This document shows positions 1-8,886 of a stretch of 64,000 nucleotides of DNA, piece by piece. The DNA is from Methylobacterium sp. J-070 (lineage in GTDB: Bacteria; Pseudomonadota; Alphaproteobacteria; Rhizobiales; Beijerinckiaceae). The notes beneath the pieces are model-generated. The model was given only the letters and a program-made list of their open reading frames with translations, did not search any database and was not told the origin of the DNA. Within the stretch, counting starts at the first letter, position 1. Each line of letters opens with the position of its first letter. The position numbers and the translations under genes are program-made. The stretch covers positions 27,659-91,658 of the forward strand of contig NZ_JAKSXX010000142.1 of the NCBI RefSeq assembly GCF_022829385.1, given 5' to 3'.

Positions 1-1877
1 CATCGAACGAGCGACAGCGGTCGGTCGACCACGTGGGGCAGAATGTGCTCGGCGACCTCGGCGTAGTAGGCGGCTAGGCCTTCCTTCGTCAGCCCGACAT
101 CGTCCCACAGCACGCGATCGGGATGTGTCAGCCTCACGCCATCGCTCGGTGCGCTCTTCACTTGTGAGTTCGGTGCGTCGGGCTTCGCGCGCTTCACCGC
201 TGCCTCCCGGACGACCTCGTGCGGCTGCACGTCCGGCCGGAGCGCCTTGAACGAAGCGTGCCGCAGCTGGTCGTCGGCTGTCCAGCCTCGGAATGTCACC
301 TCGCAGACGAGCTGCGGCTCGACCCATCTCGCATTGCGCCGCGCGAGCGGGGGCAGCTCTTCGCTGAAGGGCGAAGCCTTGAGCCGCAACGGGTCGAGTT
401 GCGTCCACAGATCGCGCGCAGCCGCATTGCTGAACCCGGTCCCGACCCGTCCCACGTGCACGAGGCTCTCGCCCTCATACGATCCGAGAATCAGCGAACC
501 GACGGAGCGGGCCGCCGAGGTCGAGGGCATGTAGCCCGCGATGACGAACTCCTCGGAATGGGTGCACTTCACCTTGCGCCACAGATCACTTCGCCCTGAG
601 CGGTAGGCCGCATCCGCGCGCTTGGCGACGATGCCCTCCAGCCCAAGCTTGCAGGCGTGGCGAGCCATGGCCGCGCCGTCCTCGACGAGATGCTCGCTGA
701 ACCGGATGCGGCTGTCTGGACCTGCGTCGTCGAGGCTCTGCAGCAGCAGGTCCTTGCGCTCGATCAGCGGCAGAGCGCGCAGATCCTTCCCATCCAGGTA
801 GAGCAGATCGAAGGCGTAGAAGACCGCCCGCCCGATCTCGCCCGAGGTGAGCGCCTGCTGCAGCGCTGAGAAGCTCGACACGCCGCTCTCCGTCTCAGCG
901 ACGATCTCCCCGTCGATCAGAGCGGAGGGCAGCTTCAGTGCCTTGAGCGCCGCCGCGACCGGTTTGAACTTGGCCGTCCAGTCGAGGCCCGAGCGCGTCA
1001 GAAGCTTGACGGAGCCGCCGTCGATGCGTGCCTGCATCCGGTAGCCGTCGTGCTTGATCTCGTACAGCCAACCATCGCCGGACGGCGCGGCGTCGACCAA
1101 GGTCGCCAGCGCCGGCTCTACGAAGGGCGGGAGGATCGCCTTGCGCGCACGCGTGGACCGGTTTGTCGCCCCCTTCGTGGTCCGGCTGGCCGCGACGTGT
1201 GCACGAGCTTCGTGATCGGCCCTGACTGGTCCGCCTGACGCGAGGTCACGGTTGGTGCGGCCCGAGAGGACCGAGGTGTCGTGTTCCGTGAGAATGTCTG
1301 CGTCGCCCTTCACACGCGCATGCTCGTCCTCGGCCTTCAGCAGCAGCCACGGCTCCTTCTTCTCGCTACCGCGGCCTTTCATCCGCACGAGATGCCAGCG
1401 GCCCTTGAGCCGCTGACCGTGGAGGACGAACTCGACGTGACCCTTCGCCAATCCGGCCGCGAGGTCCCCGACCGGTTCCCAGTGTCCGGTGTCCCAGACG
1501 ATCATGGTGCCGCCGCCGTACTGGCCCTTCGGGATCGCACCCTCCCAGCGCAGGTAATCGAGGGGATGGTCCTCCGTCTGGACCGCCAGGCGCTTGTCGG
1601 CGGGCACCAGGCTCGGTCCACGCGTCACCGCCCAGCTCTTCAGCACGCCGTCGCTCTCGAGCCGCAGATCGTAGTGCAGGCGTGTCGCATCGTGCTTCTG
1701 CACCACGAAGCGGGCCTTCTTGGCCTTCCGGCCACGCCGCGCCAGTGGCTCGGGAGAGACCTCAAAATCCCGCTTGGCGCGATAGGGTTCGAGGAGCTTG
1801 ACCATAGCTTTCGGCAACGGCGACGCTCGCCCCGGGGTTCCGACAGAAGTTCCGTAATCACTCTGATCACCCAGCAT
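1..1877 (-). CDS. ligD: ATP-dependent DNA ligase LigD, 3' end beyond window
   Basis: This multidomain NHEJ ligase seals double-strand breaks together with Ku. Reading leftward from an ATG at 1877, the first ~170 residues form a 3'-phosphoesterase domain, with the typical QKHDATRLHYDLRLE stretch and PKGQYGGG. The adenylating ligase domain follows, with its active-site lysine in EIKHDGYR near residue 275 and the downstream EGIVAKR and WRKVKC motifs. After ~residue 530 the primase/polymerase domain begins (LTHPDRVLW ... VVDRPLSLVR) and is cut by the window edge. About 625 codons are visible; the family usually has 800-900. An in-frame ATG 24 codons downstream (1805) is an alternative start. The gene is divergent from ku, 133 bp from its chosen start, the classic bacterial NHEJ arrangement. 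Confidence 0.93.
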   Translation of the reverse strand, partial: MLGDQSDYGTSVGTPGRASPLPKAMVKLLEPYRAKRDFEVSPEPLARRGRKAKKARFVVQKHDATRLHYDLRLESDGVLKSWAVTRGPSLVPADKRLAVQTEDHPLDYLRWEGAIPKGQYGGGTMIVWDTGHWEPVGDLAAGLAKGHVEFVLHGQRLKGRWHLVRMKGRGSEKKEPWLLLKAEDEHARVKGDADILTEHDTSVLSGRTNRDLASGGPVRADHEARAHVAASRTTKGATNRSTRARKAILPPFVEPALATLVDAAPSGDGWLYEIKHDGYRMQARIDGGSVKLLTRSGLDWTAKFKPVAAALKALKLPSALIDGEIVAETESGVSSFSALQQALTSGEIGRAVFYAFDLLYLDGKDLRALPLIERKDLLLQSLDDAGPDSRIRFSEHLVEDGAAMARHACKLGLEGIVAKRADAAYRSGRSDLWRKVKCTHSEEFVIAGYMPSTSAARSVGSLILGSYEGESLVHVGRVGTGFSNAAARDLWTQLDPLRLKASPFSEELPPLARRNARWVEPQLVCEVTFRGWTADDQLRHASFKALRPDVQPHEVVREAAVKRAKPDAPNSQVKSAPSDGVRLTHPDRVLWDDVGLTKEGLAAYYAEVAEHILPHVVDRPLSLVR

Positions 1878-2010
1878 TCGTAAGTTATCCACAGGTGACG
1901 GGGCGGCGGAACGAGTCGATCTGACTCCTCGTTGAGTCGACGAAATCGAGATCGACTCTGTTCAGATCCGACGAGACTCGTGAACACCTGAGTGAATGTT
2001 GGAGGCGGCA

Positions 2011-2910
2011 GTGGCGGCTCGTGCCAATTGGAAAGGTCATCTGCGACTTTCCCTCGTCTCGTGTGCGGTCGGGCTGTATCCGGCGGTGAGCTCCTCGAGT
2101 GATCTCAAGTGTCACACGATCAATCGTGAGACCGGCAACCGGATCAAGCAGCTCATCGTCGACGCGGTGACGGGCGAACCCGTTGATCGCGACGACCAGA
2201 TCAAGGGCTGCGAGGTCGCCAAGGACGAACTCGTGCCGATCGAGGCCGACGAGCTCAGCGAGATCGCGCTGGAAAGCACGCACACGATCAACATCGAGGC
2301 GTTCTGCAAGCGCGAGGAAGTCGATGAGCGCTACCTCGACAGGCCGTACTATCTCGCCGCCGAGGACAAGGTCTCGCGCGAGGCTTTTGCGGTGATCCGC
2401 GACGCGATGAATAAGAAGGGCATGGCCGGCCTCGGACGGCTCGTCATCTACAAGCGCGAGCGGGTTGTTCTGCTCGAACCCTACGGCAAAGGCCTGCTGG
2501 CGACGCTGTTGCGCTACCAGGACGAGATCCGGTCCCCGACGGCGTACTTCGAGGACATGCCTGACGGCAAGCCCACGGACGAGATGCGCGCGTTGGCTGA
2601 GGAGCTGATCTCCCGTGCGACGAAGAAGTTCGATCCCTCGAAGTTCGAGGACCGATACGAGGAGGCGCTAATCACTCTGGTCAAGAGCAAGGCGTCGAAG
2701 CCTGCGAAGGGCAAAGGACGCGCCAAGGCCGAAGCTCCGACCTCCGGCAACGTCGTCAACCTGATGGAAGCGCTCAAGCGGAGCATCGATACCGAAAAGT
2801 CGACCACGACAGCGAAGCCGTCGGCAAGAAAGCCTTCGGGCTCGGAACGAGCGGCCGGATCGAAGCAGACCGCACGCAAGCCCGCTTCCAAAGCCAGGAA
2901 GGCTGCATGA
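2011..2910 (+). CDS. ku: Ku homodimer, DNA end-binding protein
   Basis: Ku threads onto DNA double-strand ends and recruits LigD. The N-terminus ARANWKGHLRLSLVSC and the following HTINRETGNRIKQ segment are diagnostic of bacterial Ku core beta-barrels. The last ~60 residues are a Lys/Ala/Ser-rich low-complexity tail, as in Ku proteins that use basic C-termini for DNA binding. I prefer the GTG at 2011 because a clear GGAGG lies six bases upstream; an ATG five codons earlier (1996) is possible. The stop codon overlaps the start of a small receiver-like ORF (ATGA), so the two are probably translationally coupled. Confidence 0.93.
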   Translation: MAARANWKGHLRLSLVSCAVGLYPAVSSSSDLKCHTINRETGNRIKQLIVDAVTGEPVDRDDQIKGCEVAKDELVPIEADELSEIALESTHTINIEAFCKREEVDERYLDRPYYLAAEDKVSREAFAVIRDAMNKKGMAGLGRLVIYKRERVVLLEPYGKGLLATLLRYQDEIRSPTAYFEDMPDGKPTDEMRALAEELISRATKKFDPSKFEDRYEEALITLVKSKASKPAKGKGRAKAEAPTSGNVVNLMEALKRSIDTEKSTTTAKPSARKPSGSERAAGSKQTARKPASKARKAA

Positions 2911-3164
2911 GAGCGAAGCTGCGATATCGGCCGCTCGCCCTGGTTCTGTCGCATGGGGCCGAGCAGCGAGACCGTGACTGCCTTCTTCTGAGCGAGAAGG
3001 GTTACGATGTTCTCGGATTTGCCGACGCCGAGAGTGCGGTGGCATGGCTCGAGGAGGAGACCCCCGCAGTCGCGATCGTTGAACAGGTAGCAGACCTTCG
3101 CGAGCAGGCCGTCCTTAAAACGCTCGCAGGACGCGGTGTGTTGCTGCGCTCGGCAGATAAATAG
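2907..3164 (+). CDS. Small receiver-like protein coupled to ku
   Basis: This 85-residue ORF overlaps the ku stop by four bases and has its own strong ribosome binding site (AGGAAGG, 2896-2902), so it is likely to be translated. The sequence resembles the first half of a CheY-type receiver: a hydrophobic strand (ALVLSHG), a helix, GYDVLGFADAESAVAWL, then a second hydrophobic strand (AVAIVEQ). Glu59 sits where the phosphorylated Asp would be expected. The acidic pair after strand 1 and the later Thr/Lys-containing strands are missing, so it is a truncated or highly diverged receiver. A role in NHEJ is suggested only by its position. No closer family was recognised. Confidence 0.6.
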   Translation: MRAKLRYRPLALVLSHGAEQRDRDCLLLSEKGYDVLGFADAESAVAWLEEETPAVAIVEQVADLREQAVLKTLAGRGVLLRSADK

Positions 3165-3428
3165 CCTGAGAGGCAATACTGCGCGGAAGCGCTCTTGGTC
3201 AAAATCTCACGATCCGTACCCCATGCGAAGGACTGCAAACGGTGGTGAGCGGACTTCGGCCCTATGGCCGGAACCGGACGTTCAATCCAGTAGCGGTTGG
3301 TGTGATTTGGGTGCACCTATAGCAGACCGCCATTTGCGCATGCTCGCGACCGGTGAGCGCGCGCATCGCATCCGGGCGGTCCTTGTCGGCGTCGAGTGAT
3401 CCAGCATGAGAAATGAGGAGAGCGGTGG

Positions 3429-3917
3429 TTATGTTTTGTCCGGCTCTGTAGTGGGGGCGGCAACAGCTCCCATGCCGCTGCTTATCTCTGTCCCTGTATG
3501 AGGCGGTACACCGACCGGCAGTACGGGAGCGGCGGAGAGTTCCTCCTGGATCTTTGCGAGGCCAGCTTCCACCTCGTGAATGAGGTCTTCAAAGTTGTAC
3601 GGCTTGCGAAGCAGGCGTGTGCCCGGCGGCAACTCGGGGTAGAGATCCGCTCCGGCTCCTGAGGTGACAACGATGCCAACCTTTGGCCAACGGTGATGAA
3701 CGAGGTGAGCGAGGGCAACGCCGCCGCCCATGATGTTCCGCCCTGTGATCAGCATGCGCACCGCGGAATTTTCCTCGAGTACTACCAACGCCTCAACAGC
3801 TGTGCGCACCTCTATAGTCCGGAGGCCTGCCTCGGACAGCATTTCGGAAGTGAGCATACGCAGGAGCGGGATCGCTTCCGCGACGAGGAGGGCAACAGGT
3901 CTGCTCTCGACGATCAC
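3429..3917 (-). CDS. Receiver-domain protein lacking the phospho-Asp
   Basis: This is a 162-residue single-domain CheY-like protein: VALLVAEAIPLLRMLTSEML at strand/helix 1, MLITGRNIMGGGVALAHLV in the middle, VVTSGAG at strand 4 (Thr85) and the Lys of KPY at 105. In the usual LLITDxxMPG motif the phospho-acceptor Asp is replaced by Gly59, and one acid of the N-terminal pair is missing. It should therefore not be phosphorylated in the normal way. The ~50-residue C-terminal tail is Pro/Gly/Thr-rich and looks unstructured. It lies downstream of the cyclase gene on the same strand, ~180 bp away. Single-domain proteins of this type are common in Methylobacterium and rhizobia; the partner is unknown. 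Confidence 0.75.
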   Translation of the reverse strand: MIVESRPVALLVAEAIPLLRMLTSEMLSEAGLRTIEVRTAVEALVVLEENSAVRMLITGRNIMGGGVALAHLVHHRWPKVGIVVTSGAGADLYPELPPGTRLLRKPYNFEDLIHEVEAGLAKIQEELSAAPVLPVGVPPHTGTEISSGMGAVAAPTTEPDKT

Positions 3918-4098
3918 CGGGCCTACTCCTGACTCCAGACTTACAGTCGTCAGGACGAGGAGCCTCGGAGCACTCCGGCATGGCGATGTCGCCGCTCCAT
4001 TAAATTCGGAGCCAACGGGTATACTATGGCACCAAGTGTGGAATGCCTAATCCCGCAGCGGCCCATCGCGAGGGTGCGCACGGTATGGTTTGGGTATG

Positions 4099-5286
4099 CT
4101 AAAACAGACTGGCTACGCTCCAGACGCGTTGTGGATTGGCTAAACCACGCAGTCTAACAGTCCCAACCTCTTCAAGCGGGCGACCGCAACGTGCGGCGAA
4201 GGCGTCCGAAATTAGCAGTGCGCGTCCGAGTGCCTCGCACTGTCCCTCGATCCGGCTCGCTTCGTTGACCGCCCGGCCGATGACCGTGAAATCGAGCCGC
4301 CGATCGCTGCCGACGTTTCCATAGACGACTTCACCAAAATGCAGAACCAAGTCGGCTGCGAGTTCCGGCAGGTTGGCCGTCTGGCGACGCGCATTGAGGG
4401 CGGTATTGGCGTGCAGCGCATCCGTGGCGGCGTCCAGGGCATCGTCACAAACTGAGCAGGGTCGCGCAGCAGGATCTTGGATCGGGAAGATCGCCAGGAA
4501 ACCGTCCCCGACAAACTTCAGGATCTCGCCACCGCGTTCGGTCACGGGCTTTCCAAGCGCGTCGAAGTGCTCGTCCAACCAGCCGACGACCGCCAGCGGA
4601 TCGTTACGGTCGGTCAGCGTTGTGAAGCCGCGCAAGTCCATGAACAGGATCGCCGCCGGAACAGTACGACCTTGTCCACGCCGGATTTGCCCTTCAAGTA
4701 CACGTGCACCGGTCGTGCGCCCGACGTAGATGCTCAGCACTTCGCGCAGCGTTTGTGACAGATTGAGCTTGGCCATGGCCAGACCGAGCGCGGGCCGCAG
4801 CGCTTCGATGGCGGCGAGATCGGCTTCCGTGAAGCCGGAGGCATGCTGCGTAGCGAATGAGATCATCCCGCCAGTCAGGGCGGTGCCCGGCGCAAAGGCG
4901 AACCGATGCAAGACGTAATCTGCCCCTCCCTGCGCACGGAGTTCATGCAGGAGGGGTAGATCATTATCGGTCCGCAGCGCGTCGAGCCGCCAGCGTCCGA
5001 TATTCTCACCGCGTTGAACGAGGGTTTGGATTGGGCTGCGCTGAAACGCGGCTTCCCGCACGGGGCCGTGTGGATCCGGTCTCCAAGCCGAGACCCCTTG
5101 CCCCGTATACCAATGAAGGCTGAACGCACGGGTGCTCGGGTCGAGGGTCATCGTGCCGAGGCTGACCCGCCAGAGCGGCAAGTCCATGGCGACCAGTGCC
5201 CGGCACGTACCGTCGAGCAAGCCGTGCCAGTCGTCACTGCCCGTGGCGTGCTCGATGATCCATCGCGAGAGGGCGGATACATTCAT
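4099..5286 (-). CDS. Class III adenylate/guanylate cyclase, soluble
   Basis: This predicted nucleotide cyclase makes cAMP (or cGMP) from the NTP. Residues 1-~190 form an N-terminal sensory region resembling those of other soluble alphaproteobacterial cyclases, with no membrane segment. The catalytic domain covers ~205-390: ILFMDLRGFTTL carries the first metal Asp (D217), FVGDGFLAIF the second (D261), and HFGEVVYGNVGS followed by DFTVIGRAVNEASRIE matches the nucleotide-binding end of the fold. Both metal-binding Asp residues are present, so the enzyme should be active. The surrounding DNA is less GC-rich than the rest of the window. The 180 bp between this gene and the receiver-like gene downstream make co-transcription possible but not certain. 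Confidence 0.88.
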   Translation of the reverse strand: MNVSALSRWIIEHATGSDDWHGLLDGTCRALVAMDLPLWRVSLGTMTLDPSTRAFSLHWYTGQGVSAWRPDPHGPVREAAFQRSPIQTLVQRGENIGRWRLDALRTDNDLPLLHELRAQGGADYVLHRFAFAPGTALTGGMISFATQHASGFTEADLAAIEALRPALGLAMAKLNLSQTLREVLSIYVGRTTGARVLEGQIRRGQGRTVPAAILFMDLRGFTTLTDRNDPLAVVGWLDEHFDALGKPVTERGGEILKFVGDGFLAIFPIQDPAARPCSVCDDALDAATDALHANTALNARRQTANLPELAADLVLHFGEVVYGNVGSDRRLDFTVIGRAVNEASRIEGQCEALGRALLISDAFAARCGRPLEEVGTVRLRGLANPQRVWSVASLF

Positions 5287-5375
5287 GCGCGTCGGGCTCG
5301 CCGACGAATGGAATCAACCGTCGGCACTATAGTCTGTGCCACGATTGTAGTTCGTCCGCCAGTCCGGCACTTCGT

Positions 5376-6068
5376 TCAGTGCCGATATTGAGCATACGTG
5401 TCGGATACCCAATGCAAGACCGGATGAGCGTGCCAACGTTCAAAGGCGTGTTCCATGTCAGGCGGAAGGCAAATCTGTCGGTGGAGGGGTAGAGCATCCG
5501 GCCGCGCTAGAGGTGCTAAGATGCTGGCCGCCGTAATCGAATTTCTTCCGAAATCGTCGCGGCTTAGCGGGCCGCCGTTTGCGAGTAGAGTATCCGCCCA
5601 ATCGAGTTCATCATCGATACGGCGCTCAAGCTCGGGCAGACGCGTCGGTTGTATGGCCATGTGAGCGGCCATCGCATGCCGGATCACAGGCCAACCGATG
5701 CGGCCGAGAGCTGCTTGGACAGGTGAAACACCTTGAAGCAGTACGTCTCGAACACCGGAGCGCGGGTCGTGAAGCGTGCCCGAGTAGAAATACTCGCGGA
5801 TGAGAGGGCCGATCACGGTTTCAAAGCGGTGCTCCAAGGAAGCATCGCCGCCGTCGAGACGCGCCCAGGTCAGGATGGCACCACTTCCTTGCACAACGCC
5901 ATTGTCAGTGGCGAGGATCGGGAGGCAGGTGTCTTTTGCCAAACGACGAGCGAGGGGGACATGCAAGCCGGGCATCCATGCACGCTCGTCGTACTGGATG
6001 CCTTGATGATCGAGGCCCCAACGCGCTCGCTCGCAGAAATGCGAGATCTTTATCACGTACAAGCGCAT
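5376..6068 (-). CDS. Glutathione S-transferase-like protein
   Basis: The N-terminal ~75 residues match a GST thioredoxin fold: LYVIKISHFCERARWGLDHQ, then a typical PxL...GSGAIL segment (CLPILATDNGVVQGSGAIL), where the cis-Pro and Ser/Gly contact glutathione. The remaining ~150 residues are helical and fit a divergent GST C-terminal domain. The SxFCExAR motif, with a Cys near the N-terminus of helix 1, resembles GSTs in which Ser or Cys rather than Tyr activates glutathione. Substrate cannot be predicted. It is 89 bp upstream of the cyclase gene on the same strand, so co-transcription is possible. Confidence 0.75.
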   Translation of the reverse strand: MRLYVIKISHFCERARWGLDHQGIQYDERAWMPGLHVPLARRLAKDTCLPILATDNGVVQGSGAILTWARLDGGDASLEHRFETVIGPLIREYFYSGTLHDPRSGVRDVLLQGVSPVQAALGRIGWPVIRHAMAAHMAIQPTRLPELERRIDDELDWADTLLANGGPLSRDDFGRNSITAASILAPLARPDALPLHRQICLPPDMEHAFERWHAHPVLHWVSDTYAQYRH

Positions 6069-6894
6069 AGTCGCCTCCCGCCCCGAATACGTGGGTCAAG
6101 ACTGATATATGCAATTCAACTGGATGCCGTACGTGTGATTTGGCACGATATATTAGTCTAGAAGCCGATCGAATAAAGTATTTTTACTGAGTGGCCGCGC
6201 GTGCCTGCGCGCAACGTAGGTCGGTTTAGGTATGGCCTGAGCGAACCGTAGCCACCGGTCTGTTTGGATGTTCATTGCGAGCATCCAACACGAACTTTCT
6301 CGAGCGAACCAATCATAGCAGACCAGCAAGCCGGAATGTCCCGCAGCAGGCATTGTGAAAGCCTGCTCGGGGTCGGATGCGGTCCTTAGCAGCGCTCGGT
6401 CAGTCGCGAACCGCGCTCGATCGCCGAGATCTCGATCCCTGTATTCGATAGGCGAATTTGCATACATCGGTGATCGTCTTGGTATAGCTTGGTTATCACG
6501 CACAGTGATCATGCGACGTGAACCGATGCGGCAAAAATGCTTGTTCGAGATCGCTCGCTTGATCCTGCTGCTTCGGCAATCTTCGCCCGCGCTTGTCTGA
6601 ATAATCCGGCGATCACGGACAGCCACTCACGGTCGATCTTATCGCAACCGTGGCCGGCCGTAGAGGGCGCAAGCCAACAATCCTTCGGATGGGACGGATC
6701 GTTCAGCAGCAGCGGGCGTTGGACTTGTTGCACTGCAGCATCCGCTGCGGATGCGAAAGGATACGGTCCCGATCCCGCGAGGGAGGGCCGCCACGGGTCT
6801 GCTCCGCAGGTCGTACATCCGTCCGCATAGGCTCCGTCGCGCCACGGTGATGGTCCGATCACAACGCGCCTTGCTCACCATCCAGGAGCCCACC
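6069..6894. other. Low-GC stretch with doubtful ORFs
   Basis: These ~825 bases hold no gene I can support. They are clearly less GC-rich than the flanks. A 157-codon minus-strand frame (6153-6626) is open, but it has no convincing ribosome binding site and no recognisable domain. Overlapping minus-strand frames around 6509-6896 are also anonymous, although a short piece (REWLSVIAGLFRQARAKI) has a protein-like look. The stretch could be decayed accessory DNA. The last ~20 bases contain the ribosome binding site of the hydrolase that follows. Confidence 0.4.
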
Positions 6895-7866
6895 ATGACG
6901 CAACGTTTCGACAGCCCAGCGTGGCTTGCTCCGACCGTGCTCGGATCAGCGGCAGCCCTCGCCGCATCGGCGTTCTACACGGCCGTGAAGACGCGGGACG
7001 CCGAGCACGAGACCCCACCGATCGGTGAGTTCATCACCGTCGACGGGGTGCGGCTGCACTATGTCGAGCGCGGACGCGGACCGGCTCTCGTGTTGATCCA
7101 CGGCAACGGCATGATGATCCAGGATTTCCTGGTCAGCGGCATCGTCGACGATCTCGCCAAGCGCTACCGGGTGATCATCATCGACCGGCCCGGCTACGGC
7201 TACAGCGACCGTCCGCGCGGGCTCTGGACGCCGCGCGCCCACGCCACGCTGTTCCAGAAGGCGCTCCAGCAGCTCGGCGTTACGCAAGCCGTCGTGCTCG
7301 GTCACTCCTGGGGGGCGCTGGTCGCAGTTGCCCTCGCACTTCAGGCCCCGCAGCTCGTCCGGAGCCTCGTCCTGGCCTCCGGCTACTACTATCCGACGCT
7401 GCGCGCCGACGTCATGCTGTCCTCCCCGGTCGCGATCCCGGGCATCGGCGACCTGATGCGCCACACCGTGTCGCCCGTGCTTGGACGGCTCATGCAGCCC
7501 GCCCTGATCAAGGCCATGTTCGCGCCCGCCGCCGTCACGGAGCGCTTCGACCGCGAGTTCCCGAAGGCCATGATGCTGCGCCCGCTACAGCTGCGTGCCT
7601 CGGCGGAGGACGCCGTGCTGATGACGCCGGTCACGGTCGAGCTTGAGAAGCATTACCGCGACCTCAAGCTCCCGGTGGTGATCATCGCCGGCGGCGACGA
7701 TCAGATCGCCGACGTCGACCGGCAGTCGAAGCGCCTGCACAGCGAGCTGCCCGACAGCGATCTCATCATCGTCCCCGGCATGGGCCACATGATCCAGCAT
7801 CTCGCACCGGACGCGGTCGTCGCCGCGATCGACCGCGCAGCACAGCCGGTCCGCGAAGCGGCGTGA
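6895..7866 (+). CDS. Alpha/beta hydrolase, membrane-anchored or exported
   Basis: This alpha/beta-fold hydrolase has all catalytic elements: the oxyanion LIHGNG at ~68-72, the nucleophile elbow GHSWGAL with Ser138, an acid in GGDDQIAD and the His in GMGHMIQ. RPGYGYSDRP is typical of haloperoxidase/epoxide-hydrolase-like members. The N-terminal ~30 residues (WLAPTVLGSAAALAASAFYTAV) form one hydrophobic segment and may anchor or export the enzyme. The ATG at 6895 was chosen because AGGAG lies seven bases upstream; the frame is open 48 codons further but without a site. Substrate is unknown. It converges on the dienelactone-hydrolase-like gene, 12 bp away. Confidence 0.88.
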   Translation: MTQRFDSPAWLAPTVLGSAAALAASAFYTAVKTRDAEHETPPIGEFITVDGVRLHYVERGRGPALVLIHGNGMMIQDFLVSGIVDDLAKRYRVIIIDRPGYGYSDRPRGLWTPRAHATLFQKALQQLGVTQAVVLGHSWGALVAVALALQAPQLVRSLVLASGYYYPTLRADVMLSSPVAIPGIGDLMRHTVSPVLGRLMQPALIKAMFAPAAVTERFDREFPKAMMLRPLQLRASAEDAVLMTPVTVELEKHYRDLKLPVVIIAGGDDQIADVDRQSKRLHSELPDSDLIIVPGMGHMIQHLAPDAVVAAIDRAAQPVREAA

Positions 7867-7878
7867 CAATCGGGTCGC

Positions 7879-8886
7879 TCAGCCACCGCCAAAGACGACC
7901 TCAAGCGCGTCCGTGACGCCCTTGAGCGTTGCGGCGCGGGCCGCCTCGTCGGAGCCGATGTGCGGATCCCGCTGCACGCACGGATCGGCATAGGTGAACG
8001 GTGTGTCCTTCGGCCCTTCGACGATCACCCCGTCCGATGCCTCGTGAAGCGAACAGGCGCGCACCGTCTGCGCGCCCTTGGCCACCGTCGGCTGCGGCGG
8101 GCCCACGGGATTGTCGAAGACGTGCTGCGCGCCGGGGAACACGGTCAGGCTGACGTCAGCCCCAGCCACCTTCAACCGCTCAAAGTAGGCGGCACAGGTC
8201 GCGGCCGGATTGTAGTCGTCGCCGCTGCCGCCGAACATCCGGATCGGCCGACCGACCGTCGCGGTATCGTCCTGGAAACGGATCGAGCAGTCGGGATAGA
8301 CCGGCAGGAAGACGGCCGGCGTGATCCCGGAGCGGTTCCAGGCCGTATCGAAACGCTTGAGGCTCGCGTACAGCGCCGCCTGCCCGCCGCGCGAGAAGCC
8401 CATCACGGCGACGCGTGCCGGGTCGACCCGCGGGTGCTTCGCGAGCATGCCCAGCGCCCGGTAGATGTCGAGGATCAGGTTCGTGCGCGACAGCAGGCTC
8501 TGATCGGTGTTGACCGACGTCAGGCCCCGACCGGTAAAACCGTCGAGGGCGAAGGTCGAGATCCCCCGTGCGCCCAGCGCCCGCTGCCAGAACTCGATGT
8601 TGCCACTCAAGCCCCCCGAGCCGTGCATCAGGATAACGGTCGGCAGGCGCTCCGTCCCCGCTTTCGCAATGCGCAGGACGCCTGTGACGGTCACCGGTTT
8701 GGCATCGTCCGACGTGCCGGTGAGGAACTGCCGGTCAGTCAGCGTCAGGCTCTCGAACGGATGGATCTCGACGCGCGCGGCATAGCTGCCGAGGTCGGCC
8801 ACGCCATCACCCGCCGGCTCTGCGGACGCTCCGGTCAGTCTGCAGGCCATCAGGCCGGCCGCGAGGAACAGGAACGGTCGCCGCAT
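7879..8886 (-). CDS. Exported dienelactone hydrolase-family protein
   Basis: The 335-residue protein starts with a signal peptide (RRPFLFLAAGLMACRL...ASA), so it acts in the periplasm or envelope. The fold carries VILMHGSGG, the nucleophile motif GFSRGGQAAL (Ser165), the Asp in FGGSGDDY and the His in PGAQHVFD. That catalytic set and the overall layout fit the dienelactone hydrolase family, whose members act on small lactones or esters. The start at 8886 follows a GGGAG about eleven bases upstream and gives the signal peptide directly; the frame is open 80 codons further upstream without coding character. The exact substrate is not predictable. Confidence 0.85.
   Translation of the reverse strand: MRRPFLFLAAGLMACRLTGASAEPAGDGVADLGSYAARVEIHPFESLTLTDRQFLTGTSDDAKPVTVTGVLRIAKAGTERLPTVILMHGSGGLSGNIEFWQRALGARGISTFALDGFTGRGLTSVNTDQSLLSRTNLILDIYRALGMLAKHPRVDPARVAVMGFSRGGQAALYASLKRFDTAWNRSGITPAVFLPVYPDCSIRFQDDTATVGRPIRMFGGSGDDYNPAATCAAYFERLKVAGADVSLTVFPGAQHVFDNPVGPPQPTVAKGAQTVRACSLHEASDGVIVEGPKDTPFTYADPCVQRDPHIGSDEAARAATLKGVTDALEVVFGGG

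Noticed and set aside
3136..3399. Possible 87-residue protein after the receiver-like ORF
   Set aside because: No ribosome binding site, no domain, and composition unlike a protein.
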